Assembly: GCF_004194535.1 (NCBI RefSeq)
Contig: NZ_CP025781.1
Location: forward strand, 1,302,001 to 1,366,000
Source of the DNA: Iodobacter fluviatilis
GTDB lineage: Bacteria; Pseudomonadota; Gammaproteobacteria; Burkholderiales; Chitinibacteraceae
Direction: 5' to 3'
Length of the DNA: 64,000 bases
Shown here: positions 1 through 9,183 of the stretch, piece by piece
Layout of the letters: every line of letters starts with the position of its first letter
How positions within the stretch are numbered: the stretch's first letter is position 1
The notes under the pieces: model-generated
The model's database searches: none
What the model saw: only the letters and a program-made list of their open reading frames with translations
Told to the model about the DNA's origin: nothing
Translations under genes and position numbers: made by a program

Positions 1-3000
1 GAGATCAATATCAAGGCCAGCAATACAGCAACGCTTGCCGCGACTGATATCGATAGTAAAAATCTAAATCTCAGCGCAGCCAAGATTAATTTGGATGGCC
101 AATTGCTTAGCAATAGCGAAAGCAGCAGTAATAATGCTTGGAAAAACTCTTGGGCATATAACAAGGCTGAATCCAGCAGCACAGAGCAGCAAATTGGCAC
201 GCGGATTAAATCCAGTAACGATATTCAAATCAGCGCTACGGGGGAGACCTCAATCTAAAAGGCAGCAGTATTCAAGCCGGCAATCAATTAGAGATGGCTG
301 CCAGCGGCAATATTGCGCTAGCGGGTTTGGTAGAGCGTGATAGCAAATCGGATAAGGGTAACCGCAAAAATGATGGTGCCAGCTTGCAAACTGGTTCTTG
401 GGATAGCAGCAGCAGCAGCGAGCGCTTGGTGAGCACGGCATTGCAAAGCGGTAAATCGCTAATCATCAATGCTGCAGGTAATATTGATGCGGCGGGTGCG
501 CAAATTCAGGCAGGCGCAGATAGCCAGATTGCAGCCAAAGGCACGCTGAATATCGCTACACAGGCCATTGCCAACAGCAGCCAGACTCAAAACCAGCAAC
601 AATACTGGGGAGGGATTGGCGGCGGGGGTGAAAAAAACAATGGCATAGATCAAAGCATTCATGTGCGCTCCAATATTAATAGCGCAGGCAGATTAAGCCT
701 AATTGGCGCGCAAGGCATCCGCGTAAATGGCAGCACGGTAAAAGCCAGCCAAGGCGCTTATGCTCAAGCCACCGCAGGCGGCATCATCATTGATAGCGCA
801 CGTGATTTAAACAAAACCAGCATCGATCAGCGCAATGGCACGGTGTTTAATATCACCAGCAGCTCTAATCAAACCAAAAGCAGCGTTGAAACCAATCAGG
901 CATCTACTTTGCAATCCGATGCAGATTTAAACATCGTTTCTGCCCAAGATATCGCCGTGATTGGTAGCAATATCAAGGCCAAGGATCAGCTCAGCCTTGC
1001 GGCCAAAGGCAATGTTGATATCAGCAGTGCCGCCAACAAGGAAAGTAGCAAGGGCACGGAAACCAAGCTGGAAGTGAATGGCTACGCCAAAGAACAAAGC
1101 GATAAACAATACCGCGCTGGCGTGCGCATTGAGCACACCGAAACCAAAACCGATATCGAAAAAACCAGCAACACGGGTTCAGTGGTCAGTGGCGGCAGCA
1201 TCAGCGTAAATGCTGGCAACGATGTGGCCATTAAAGGCTCTACCGTTGAAACCACAAAAGGCAATGCAGATATCAGCGGTAAGAATGTAGCCATTACCGC
1301 CTCACAAGATACAGAGAAATCCAGCACCAACAACACCGTAACCGGCGCAGGCTTTTACTACACCGGCGGTATTGATAAAGCGGGCAGCGGCTATGAAGTA
1401 GGCCAAAGTAACCAGCAAACCAATAGCAATAAATCCACCGCCAACACTTCATCGGTCAAAACAGCGGGCGATTTAAATATCAATGCCGGCAAGATCAGTA
1501 ACGAAGGCACACAGCTGGCAGCGGGTGGCAGTGTTGCGCTTAAAGCCGACAGCATTGATAACAAAGCCGCCACCAATACCAGCCATACCGATACCAAGAG
1601 CAGTAATTGGAGTGTGGATATTGGTGCCAATGTGGATTACAGCAAAATCACACGCCCGGTTGAAAAAGCCGTCAGCGGCGTGATCAAGGGCAAAGTAAGC
1701 GAGGTCAGCGCACTGGGCGGCATTGGCGCGCCCAATGTAGGGATCGATGTGCAAGTTAAAGCGGGCAATGGCCAAGGCATTAGCGACAGCAGCAAGGCGA
1801 TTGTCAGCCAGATCAGCGGCAAAGATATCAACATCAATACCAAGGGCGCACTAAGCGATCAAGCCACGCAATACAAGGCAGATGGTGCCGTCAATATCCA
1901 AGCGGGCAGCCATGATTTAAGCGCTGCAGCCAATACGCAATCGTCCACTCAAAACACCGTGCAGGGCCAAGCTGATGCGCGGGTTTATACCGAAACCGGC
2001 GAGGATGTGAACGTAAATGCCAGCGGCAAGGGCGGTAATCAAACCACCGCCTCCAGCCAATCAGATGCCATCACCGGCAGTATTAATGCTAAGCAAGGCA
2101 TCAATATAAATGTGCAAGATCATGCCAGCTATGAGGGCAGCCAGATCAATGCAGGTGAAGGTAAAACCATCATCCATGCCGGTGGCGATGTGCGCTTTGA
2201 TCAGGCTAATAATAGCCAGAACGCCAGCAGCAACAGCGTGGGAGGCAATGCCAAGCTTAATGTGAATGTCAGCAGCTCAGCCAGCGGCGGCGCGGGTGTG
2301 GGCGGGCAAGTCAACAGTAGCGAAAGTAAATCCAGCACGGCGGTTGTTGGCAGCCTAGATGGTAAGGGCGGCGTAGAGATTAAATCGGGTAAAGATTTAA
2401 CTCTGCAAGGCACACAGATTGGCAAGCAAACTGCTGCAGGCGATGTCACGCTACAAGCCGCCGGTAAAGTCGACTTTCAAGCGGGCAGCAATAGCAGCAG
2501 CAAGACTGGGTCTTCTGTAGGTGGCAATATCAGCGGTGGCGGTGGCTCTAGTGAAAGCAGCGAAAAATCATCCAGTAATGTTAACTTTGCTGCCGATTTT
2601 AATATCGGCAAGGTGAATGAATCTGCCCATAGCCAGACTGCAGGCAGCATTAACAGTACGGGCAATGTAGTGATCAGCGCAGGTGCGGCGGCTAAAGATG
2701 CGGTGAGCCTAACAGGCACGCAAGTCAAAGCAGAAAACGTAGCGCTGGATGCAGCCAATGGTGGCATTAACATTCAATCTGCCCAATCTGGCAAAGAAGT
2801 TAATAACTGGAATGTAGCCATTGGGGGCGGCGCAAAAGGAGGCCAATCCTTTAATAAAGACAGCAATGGCAAGGTGGATGAGGGCAAAGACACCTACGGC
2901 TTTAACGCTAAAGTGGCTGTGGGCGTGGATAAGCAAGATATCTTGCAACACCAGAATGCCAATATTGAAGCGGGCAAGGTTAGCCTCAATAGCGGTAAAG

Positions 3001-3803
3001 ATGTGAGTATTCAGGGCGGCAATATCAAGGCTGATGCGGTGAGCGGCAAAGTAGGCGGTGATTTAATCGTTAGTAGCCAGCAAGATCGCGATCACAGCAC
3101 CAAGGTAGATATCAGCCTTGGCCTAAATACTGAAAAATATCAGGGCAAAAAAGGCCTAGTTGCCGATAAATTAGGTGGGCTGGGCGATACCGTAAAAGGA
3201 AAAGCCACCGACGCGGTGAATAAGGCCGCGGATAAAGTAGCAGACACATACGAAAGCTTCGCCTTTAACCAAGGCCTAAAAACCGATACTACCCAAGGTG
3301 TTAGCTTTTCGGCCAAAGACGGCGGCAACGTCACCCTGCCAGAGCAACTGACCAGCGGCCCATCAGAGGGGGGCAAAGTAGATGGCCTAGCGCGTAAAGC
3401 AGGTAATGGGATTAAAGATGCTTTACTTGGCCATGATAAAGAAGGCTCATCGATCACCCCATCGCTTGATTTAGCCGTTAAACATAGCGCCAGTGATTTT
3501 GTAAAAACCGAATCAGGCATCAGTGGCAAGCAAGGCATAACGCTGGATGTAGCCGGTAAATCAGTATTAACAGGCGCTAAAGTTGCATCAAGCGCGGGCA
3601 AAGTGGATATCGGCCAAGTTGAAGCACATCAGCTTAACGGCCAAGAGTATTCGGTATCTGTAGGCATCAATGCATCAACCTCACCTGCTGCGGTGATCTC
3701 TAATGCCATAGATAAAATCGGCTCAAGCACCACACCCCTGCTGCAAGTAGGCGTAACAAACAAGGCACAGACTATTGATGGCGGGGTGATTTCGGCTCAA
3801 TAA
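1..3803 (+). pseudogene. filamentous haemagglutinin-like adhesin, 3' part, frameshifted
   Basis: This is the C-terminal part of a very large secreted adhesin of the two-partner (FHA/HecA) type; the 5' end lies left of the window. The product is built of imperfect beta-helix repeats rich in Asn, Gly, Ser and Lys, with recurrent 'GKDI.I..' and 'AAGNV.I' units, typical of haemagglutinin-repeat proteins. Reading starts in frame 1 at base 1 and hits a stop at 256-258. The continuation with the same repeat character is in frame 3, from about 240 to 3803. Adding one G to the run at 240-244 joins the halves as ..SATGGDLNLKGSS... The C-terminus ends in VISAQ with no VENN motif or obvious toxin domain, so it looks like an adhesin and not a CDI toxin. 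No TpsB partner is in the window. The end of the gene is tandemly duplicated downstream. The family call is secure; whether the gene is really broken is not. Confidence 0.85.
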
Positions 3804-3940
3804 ACCTTATTTTCTACCTGTGTGTATCTTACGCAACAAGTAAATTAAACAACTTATATGCAGTATGAATAAATCCAACGATGATCGCTTTATGGGCAAG
3901 CCGCTTTAAGGAAGCCGCTTAGCCCAGCCGATCAAGGAAT

Positions 3941-3999
3941 AAACAAGGTAAAGGTGGTGCCAATTTATGCTTAAGACTCAAATTGGTGCTACCTTGTTT
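3941..3999 (+). terminator. hairpin downstream of the adhesin gene, copy 1
   Basis: Long inverted repeat with arms AAACAAGGTA..GTGCCAATTT and AAATTGGTGC..ACCTTGTTT around a short loop, 140 bp past the adhesin stop. There is no long T tract, so it may be a stem-loop or regulatory site and not a classical intrinsic terminator. It is repeated 889 bp downstream. Confidence 0.5.
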
Positions 4000-4110
4000 A
4001 TCCGCAAAAGCACGCGAAGCACCTCACAAGGGCGCTAAAAACCGTTGCTTTGATTGACTCTTAAAACTGAGCACTTACCGAGTATATCGCCATGAAATGG
4101 CCTTATCTGA

Positions 4111-4692
4111 TTGCTGCAGTGCCCCTTATTAGACAAATACGAAAGCTTCGCCTTTAACCAAGGCCTAAAAACCGATACTACCCAAGGCGTTAGCTTTTCG
4201 GCCAAAGACGGCGGCAACGTCACCCTGCCAGAGCAACTGACCAGCGGCCCATCAGAGGGGGGCAAAGTAGATGGCATAGCGCGTAAAGCAGGTAATGGGA
4301 TTAAAGATGCTTTACTTGGCCATGATAAAGAAGACTCTTCGATCACCCCATCGCTTGATTTAGCCGTTAAACATAGCGCCAGTGATTTTGTAAAAACCGA
4401 ATCAGGCATCAGTGGCAAGCAAGGCATAACGCTGAATGTAGCCGGTAAATCAATATTAACAGGCGCTAAAGTTGCATCAAGCGCGGGCAAAGTGGATATC
4501 GGCCAAATTGAAGCGCATCAGCTTAACGGCCAAGAGTATTCGGTATCTGTAGGCATCAATGCATCAACCTCACCTGCTGCGGTGATCTCTAATGCCATAG
4601 ATAAAATCGGCTCAGGCACCGCACCCGTGCTGCAAGTGGGCGTAACAAACAAGGCACAGACTATTGATGGCGGGGTGATTTCGGCTCAATAA
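4111..4692 (+). pseudogene. duplicated 3' fragment of the haemagglutinin gene
   Basis: This open frame repeats the last ~185 residues of the adhesin (from YESFAFNQG to VISAQ) with a handful of substitutions. It lies in the second copy of the 889-bp tandem duplication. Its first few codons come from an out-of-frame reading of the duplicated start of the downstream gene, and the only upstream start is a TTG with no convincing ribosome-binding site. It lacks a secretion domain and is probably not made as a functional protein. It could act as a recombination donor for the C-terminus of the intact gene; that is inference. Confidence 0.85.
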
Positions 4693-4829
4693 ACCTTATT
4701 TTCTACCTGCGTGTATCTTACGCAACAAGTAAATTAAACAACTTATATGCAGTATGAATAAATCCAACGATGATCGCTTTATGGGCAAGCCGCTTTAAGG
4801 AAGCCACTTAGCCCAGCCGATCAAGGAAT

Positions 4830-4888
4830 AAACAAGGCAAAGGTAGTGCCAATTTATGCTTAAGACCCAAATTGGTGCTACCTTGTTT
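4830..4888 (+). terminator. hairpin, copy 2, upstream of the 4981 gene
   Basis: Second copy of the same inverted repeat, with a few substitutions. It is now about 90 bp upstream of the secreted-protein gene that starts at 4981. Confidence 0.5.
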
Positions 4889-4980
4889 ATCCGCAAAAGC
4901 ACGCGAAGCACCTCACAAGGGCGCTAAAAACCGTTGCTTTGATTGACTCTTAAAACTGAGCACTTACCGAGTATATCGCC

Positions 4981-5571
4981 ATGAAATGGCCTTATCTGAT
5001 TGCTGCAGTGCCCCTTATTTTTCTTGGCGTTTATTCCCAATGGCCCACAGAAGCACAATCTGCCCCCACAGCAGTAGCGGCTAGCAGCCCCCCTTCCAGC
5101 CCCCCCTCTCCCCTCTCTACTAGTAATCCTTGGTTAAGCGTTGCCTCAGCCATAGGTGCAGCCAATACACAAAGCGATCGCGATCAGAATCATGATGGCG
5201 TGCCCGATGATGTAAATGCCTATATCGACCATACCTACGCCGCATCCAAAACCGGTCAGCTCGCCTTTACCCAGCTAGCCCAAGGCTGGGGCGAAGCCAT
5301 TAACGACATCTCTACACCCGAACAAGCCAAGCAAGCTGGCGAAAAGATTGCACGTGGCATTGCCTGTCTGATGAGCGATGACGTGATGCAAAAAACCGGT
5401 AAAACAGCGCAGGTCATGTACGATGAGCTGCTCAAAACCCGCGCCGAAATGTTGGCCACACCCAAGCGCACCGAAGCCTATTTGCGCTTTCAGACGCTGG
5501 CATCCGGCCAATTTTTTGCGGACCCCGGCAATCAACCCTGCAATTTTAAATCTACCGAACTAAGCAGCTAA
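4981..5571 (+). CDS. secreted hypothetical protein with a Ca-binding-like motif
   Basis: A 196-residue protein that I do not recognise as a named family. It has a hydrophobic N-terminus (residues 1-18) that looks like a signal peptide or anchor, then a low-complexity Ala/Pro/Ser stretch (about 25-50). A segment DRDQNHDGVPDD near residues 62-73 resembles the acidic calcium loops of EF-hand, dockerin or thrombospondin type 3 repeats. The C-terminal ~110 residues are predicted helical with two cysteines (CLM.. and ..PCN). The start is the ATG at 4981; the first 13 codons are also present upstream at 4092 as part of the 889-bp duplication. The next gene starts 35 bp downstream on the same strand and also encodes an exported protein, so the two may form an operon. 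Confidence 0.7.
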   Translation: MKWPYLIAAVPLIFLGVYSQWPTEAQSAPTAVAASSPPSSPPSPLSTSNPWLSVASAIGAANTQSDRDQNHDGVPDDVNAYIDHTYAASKTGQLAFTQLAQGWGEAINDISTPEQAKQAGEKIARGIACLMSDDVMQKTGKTAQVMYDELLKTRAEMLATPKRTEAYLRFQTLASGQFFADPGNQPCNFKSTELSS

Positions 5572-5606
5572 CACCACGATTTACCCACCCTTAACAGGAA
5601 TTAATC

Positions 5607-6359
5607 ATGTTGAAACGCCTTGCCCTGCTTACCTCTCTAATGGCTGGCCCAGCCTTTGCTGCGCCTGCTGCTGTGATTTTTATCAATGGCGTGCAAAGCA
5701 CCTTTGATGATTCTGTTGCCAGCATGCTGGTGCTTAAAGGCAATTTAAAAGCCAAAAAGCTAGATAAAAATTTCGTCTACGGCAATGCCTATAACACCAG
5801 CAACGGCTTTTTTAGTGATCTGTGGCAAGTGTTTCAGCAAAAAAACAATGAAACGCAAGACGCCAAAAATTTTTGGCGCATGCTCGATGGAGGCACGGCG
5901 CAGGCAGGCTGGATGAGCCAAGCCATTTACGATAAGTATTTAAATGCCTTTAGCAACAGCTCAATGCCAGAGCTACCCGAGCATTTAAAAATATACCGCC
6001 AATATTTAGCAGAAGGCCGCAAGCTCGTTTTGGTGGCGCATTCACAAGGCAATCTTTACGCCAATGCCGAACAAAATATGCTGATCTCCGGCCCCAAGAA
6101 TATGCAGGGCAAAGTGAGCAGCGTGGGAACCGCCAGCCCAGCGCAATACCTGATGCCAGGCTCCAGCTATATCACCTCATCGTGGGATCAGGTCATTAAC
6201 GGGCTGCGCCTAATTAAAACAACACTACCGCCCAATATCAGCATCGGCTTTCACCCCACGCAAGACATAACGGGCCATTCTTTTGTAAAAATTTATATGA
6301 ATACTGAATACCCTGCTGCCGAGCAAGTACTCAGTAAAGTAAGCCAGCAAGCGGTTTAA
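5607..6359 (+). CDS. exported lipase-like alpha/beta-hydrolase protein
   Basis: A 250-residue protein with a clear signal peptide (MLKRLALLTSLMAGPAFAA, cleavage after AFA). Near residue 145 is the nucleophile-elbow motif VAHSQGN, the Gly/Ala-X-Ser-X-Gly pattern of serine hydrolases and lipases. Candidate histidines lie further on (IGFHPTQDITGHSF). The acid residue cannot be fixed by eye. A Shine-Dalgarno-like AACAGGAATT precedes the ATG. It follows the 4981 gene closely and both products should leave the cytoplasm. Substrate unknown; a secreted or periplasmic esterase/lipase is the best guess. Confidence 0.7.
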   Translation: MLKRLALLTSLMAGPAFAAPAAVIFINGVQSTFDDSVASMLVLKGNLKAKKLDKNFVYGNAYNTSNGFFSDLWQVFQQKNNETQDAKNFWRMLDGGTAQAGWMSQAIYDKYLNAFSNSSMPELPEHLKIYRQYLAEGRKLVLVAHSQGNLYANAEQNMLISGPKNMQGKVSSVGTASPAQYLMPGSSYITSSWDQVINGLRLIKTTLPPNISIGFHPTQDITGHSFVKIYMNTEYPAAEQVLSKVSQQAV

Positions 6360-6368
6360 TGCAGGCAA

Positions 6369-6398
6369 ACAGGCTGGGGATCAGCTTCCCAGCCCTGT
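6369..6398 (+). terminator. hairpin after the lipase-like gene
   Basis: Inverted repeat ACAGGCTGGG / CCCAGCCCTGT about 10 bp after the stop codon. The stem is GC-rich but no U tract follows, so termination is plausible only. Confidence 0.45.
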
Positions 6399-6550
6399 AA
6401 AGATTCATCTACCTGCATGAGAAATCCTAAATTCATTTAAGCCGAAGTAAGCTTGCGTAATTGATCTCTGCGGCGTATCACTAGCTGTGCAAGCAGCGGC
6501 ATTGATGACTTGGTGCATCACATCATCCACTTTTACCAAGGAGCATTAAG

Positions 6551-7102
6551 ATGACAATCAAAGCAATTGGAATTTCTGGCAGCCTGCGTAAAGCATCAAC
6601 CAATAGCGGCCTGCTACGCTGCGCCAAAGCAAATTTACCTGCCGGTATGGAATTAGAAATCGTCGATATCTCGGCGATTCCTTTTTATAACGGCGATATC
6701 GCAGCTGGCGATCGCCCTGCCGTATTGCTGGAGCTATTGGCCAAAATTGCCGCCGCCGATGCGCTGGTATTAGCTTGCCCAGAATACAATTACTCCCTCG
6801 CCCCAGCGCTTAAAAATGTGATCGACTGGGCATCGCGCGAAGCTGATAACAAGGTGCTAAACGGCAAGCCAGTCGCCATTTTAGGCGCGGCAGGCGGCAT
6901 GGGCTCTTCCCGCTCGCAATACCATTTGCGCCAAGTCTGCGTATTTGTAAACCTGCTGCCACTGGCAAAACCCGAAGTCTTCGCCAACGCCTTTGCCGGT
7001 GGCTTTGATGCCAATGGCAACGTGACGGATGAAGCCATCAGCAAAAACGTAGCGGCCCAAATGGCAGCGCTGCAAGCGTGGGCTAAGCAGTTACAGAAGT
7101 AA
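6551..7102 (+). CDS. NADPH-dependent FMN reductase (quinone/chromate reductase type)
   Basis: A 183-residue flavodoxin-fold oxidoreductase of the FMN_red family (ChrR/YieF/SsuE relatives). Near the N-terminus GSLRKASTNSGLLR is the phosphate-binding loop for FMN. Near residue 80, CPEYNYSLAPALKNVIDW is the family signature at the isoalloxazine site, and ILGAAGGMGSSR follows at ~113-124. The length matches the family (170-190). Such enzymes reduce quinones, chromate or nitro compounds using NAD(P)H and are usually soluble dimers. The start ATG follows CAAGGAGCATTAAG, a good ribosome-binding site. It appears to be a single-gene unit. The exact substrate cannot be told from sequence. Confidence 0.9.
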   Translation: MTIKAIGISGSLRKASTNSGLLRCAKANLPAGMELEIVDISAIPFYNGDIAAGDRPAVLLELLAKIAAADALVLACPEYNYSLAPALKNVIDWASREADNKVLNGKPVAILGAAGGMGSSRSQYHLRQVCVFVNLLPLAKPEVFANAFAGGFDANGNVTDEAISKNVAAQMAALQAWAKQLQK

Positions 7103-7117
7103 TACGCAGCCCACCCT

Positions 7118-7338
7118 TTTTTTAGTACCTCCGGCACGTTGATTTAGGTGCGAGCGTCCCGCGAATTATATGATTTTTGTGTGGCCAAGAAACGAAGCCA
7201 AGAACACGAAGGCCCCTCTGCGGCCCTATCGAGGCGGCGGCGGGGGATTGGCTCGCTCCCAAGCGATCCCCCGCCCCGCTTGTTCGGAGCTTGCATGTTT
7301 CAAGGGGAGATTTAAGCCCCCTGCTACTAGCTGCGATA
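7118..7338. repeat. ~220-bp dispersed repeat, copy 1
   Basis: Shares a series of blocks with 11592-11842 in the same order: TTTAGT.CCT.CGGCAC, CCAAGAAACGAAGCCAA, GCCCCTC.GCGG, CCCCGC..CTTGTTC and CAAGGGGAGATTTAAGCCCC followed by TGCTACTAG. No convincing protein is encoded. It looks like a degenerate intergenic repeat element of unknown type. Confidence 0.7.
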
Positions 7339-7672
7339 CGAATCCAAATAGCTGAGTTTTAAAATACTTAAAACCTTGTATCTTGTTCCCTGTAGTAGTT
7401 AGCTACTACCACACGAGGCGAAGTGAGTTTAAGCCCAATCTTAAGGCATTGACCTTCTTTTGTAGATCAAACCCTTCGCCTCTCTTCTTTCGCCAAATCA
7501 GACACTGGACGGTAGCCAAGGGCTTTGACCCTGTATGCACAAGGCAAGTGAGCCAATTAGGCTTTTTTACAGAAAGAATTCTCATATTTTATCTCGGTAT
7601 GGATGTAATGAGTATCAGCTTTAAATTTATATTACTGAGGCCGGCAGATAATGTTTTTTGGGGCTTATGTTA
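7339..7672. other. gene-poor stretch without recognisable function
   Basis: AT-leaning sequence with no supported gene. It contains a small perfect stem-loop, GTAGTAG-TTAG-CTACTAC, at about 7392-7409. The short open frames here have no family resemblance or ribosome-binding site. It separates the dispersed repeat from an IS5-type remnant. Confidence 0.5.
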
Positions 7673-7895
7673 GGGTCTGTTGATTGATTTACTGCTTACA
7701 GTCGAGCATGAGTTAGCGAGCCGTCGTGCAAAAGTTGAGCATGTATTTCGTAATTAAAAGATTGGCTTTGGCTATGCCAAAGCACGCTATCGTGGATTAA
7801 TCAAAAACGCGAGTCGATTTAAATTGCTGGCTGCGATTTCTAATGTTCTTCGCGCAAACCGTTACAAGTGCCGCAAGAAGCTTATTGCGCCTTGA
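7673..7895 (+). pseudogene. IS5-family transposase remnant (C-terminal end)
   Basis: Translating in one frame gives HELASRRAKVEHVFR, an in-frame stop, then GFGYAKARYRGLIKN, ASRFKLLAAISNVLRANRY and a terminal ..KLIAP stop. This is the conserved C-terminal end of IS5-type DDE transposases (E-H-x-F-R .. K-x-R-Y-R-G-L-x-K-N). The N-terminal two thirds, the first catalytic residues and a second inverted repeat are missing. The left edge GGGTCTGTTG resembles an IS5-group end and recurs at 18240. A dead remnant. Confidence 0.8.
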
Positions 7896-8131
7896 ATATG
7901 AGGACAAGGGAGAAACTGCATCAAACTTAGTAAAACCACATGTTTTATCGATGAAAAATTGAGTTTTTATTAAAAATTTTCAAAATTCAAAGAAATAGTT
8001 TTTTGCTGCTTACATGTGTAGAGGTTCCTTAACGGCTTTGACCGCACGCTGGCACATCACTTGTAAAAGTGGCGTAATCAATACTGCGCCCATCTGAGTT
8101 TCGTTTGCATTTCATTTGATAATGAAATCAA
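7896..8131. other. AT-rich intergenic stretch, nothing recognised
   Basis: No gene or known element seen. It lies between the IS5 remnant and the left edge of the duplicated hydrolase module at 8132. Confidence 0.4.
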
Positions 8132-9183
8132 ACAATGACACTACTTTCTAAATTTTTAGTATTGATAGATGTGAAATTTTCCTTTCAAAAAAAAACAACA
8201 ACTTGACTCACTTTGTAAGAAGTCGTATATTTCCATATTCTAATAATTTAGAAAAAATTTAGAAATTTAGTGGATTTTTACACTCTTATTAAAGGATTCT
8301 GCCATGCAATTTAAAAGAAAAGGAAATGGGACTCCCATCGTTTTTCTTCCAGGATTATTTGCTGGAGGCTGGATTTGGGATGCAGTTGCGAGTAGCTGCT
8401 TAGAAGAAGGATTTAGTACCATAACTTTTGATGATGCTATTCCTGTTATCTTTGGGAATCATTTTAGACAAGCGATAAAAGTTTTGGATATGGTTTTGGA
8501 GGAATGTGAAGAGAAGCCATTTTTAATAGGAAATTCCCTAGGAGCTTTGATTTCCTTGCACTATGCTTTGCAAAATCCAACACGTATTCAAGGTTTAGTT
8601 ATGAGTGGGGCTCCGGGCCTTGTTGAACTGGAAGCGGGAGTGCAACTAAGCCAGTTACACACTGGAGAAATCCAGTATGCTCATGCCTTAGTCAGTAATG
8701 TCATCTATGATAAAAGCAAAATACCACAGAGAGGAATTGAAGAAGTTGCTCGTTTATTTGGAGATCGTGGAGTGTTTAACAACATAGCGCGCTGGCTTTC
8801 CTTGAGCCGTAAATACGATATTCCAGAGGCTTTGCAACAATTGAAAGCTTTGCCTATCCATTTTATATGGGGTGAACATGATAATATTACTCCAGCACAG
8901 CCATGGGTGGATCTTGCGGGACAATTTGAAAATATTCAGGCTTCTGTTATTTTAGAATGTGGGCATAGCCCAATGGTTGAATTGCCACAGTCTTTTTTAG
9001 AGCACTTACTGCCTACATTGCATCGATGTCGCCAAAGCCAAACTAGACTGCTATTGACTGAACCAGCTTGACCCACTCAAAGGCAAAGCTAAAGTTATTG
9101 CCAATACCAGCAAAGGTCTCGCCGATTTGCTGGCTTGGCTGACTAAAAATCACATTCTTCTCGAGCAGTTGCAGGTCACGATG
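8132..9183 (+). repeat. hydrolase/IS110 module, copy 1 (direct repeat of 15418-16465)
   Basis: About 1.05 kb shared with 15418-16465 in the same orientation. Each copy has ~170 bp of upstream DNA, the alpha/beta-hydrolase gene and the first ~165 bp of an IS110 transposase gene. Single-base differences are scattered across the unit, so the duplication is not very recent. Confidence 0.9.
8304..9071 (+). CDS. alpha/beta-hydrolase, copy 1, with IS110-derived C-terminus
   Basis: A 255-residue alpha/beta-hydrolase fold protein. GTPIVFLPGLFAGGWIWD at 9-26 holds the oxyanion-hole loop. FLIGNSLGALISL near 73-85 carries the nucleophile Ser in G-N-S-L-G. FIWGEHDNITP (~193-203) supplies the acid Asp and ECGHSPM (~218-224) the catalytic His, so the triad looks complete. 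It resembles small esterases or MenH-like lyases; the substrate is unknown. The gene is much AT-richer than its surroundings, suggesting transfer. A strong AAAGGATTC ribosome-binding site precedes the ATG. The last ~18 codons (from LHRCRQ onward) overlap, in a different frame, the start of an IS110 transposase gene, so this C-terminus is IS-derived. A diverged second copy lies at 15589. Confidence 0.85.
   Translation: MQFKRKGNGTPIVFLPGLFAGGWIWDAVASSCLEEGFSTITFDDAIPVIFGNHFRQAIKVLDMVLEECEEKPFLIGNSLGALISLHYALQNPTRIQGLVMSGAPGLVELEAGVQLSQLHTGEIQYAHALVSNVIYDKSKIPQRGIEEVARLFGDRGVFNNIARWLSLSRKYDIPEALQQLKALPIHFIWGEHDNITPAQPWVDLAGQFENIQASVILECGHSPMVELPQSFLEHLLPTLHRCRQSQTRLLLTEPA

Larger units (their letters stand above)
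3242..5019. repeat. 889-bp tandem duplication (3242-4130 and 4131-5019)
   Basis: Two head-to-tail copies offset by exactly 889 bp. Each holds the last ~560 bp of the adhesin gene, the intergenic hairpin region and the first 13 codons of the gene that begins at 4981. The copies differ at only scattered single bases. The junction is visible at 4130/4131, where the start of the downstream gene (MKWPYLIAAVPLI) jumps back into adhesin sequence. The low divergence suggests a fairly recent event. Confidence 0.95.

Noticed and set aside
3404-3803. A CDI-type toxin domain at the adhesin C-terminus, with an immunity gene downstream
   Set aside because: No VENN or other pre-toxin motif and no cytoplasmic immunity-like gene; the next gene encodes a secreted protein.
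4111-4692. Orphan CdiA-CT-like cassette
   Set aside because: It is a plain copy of the existing adhesin end inside an 889-bp duplication, not an alternative toxin module.
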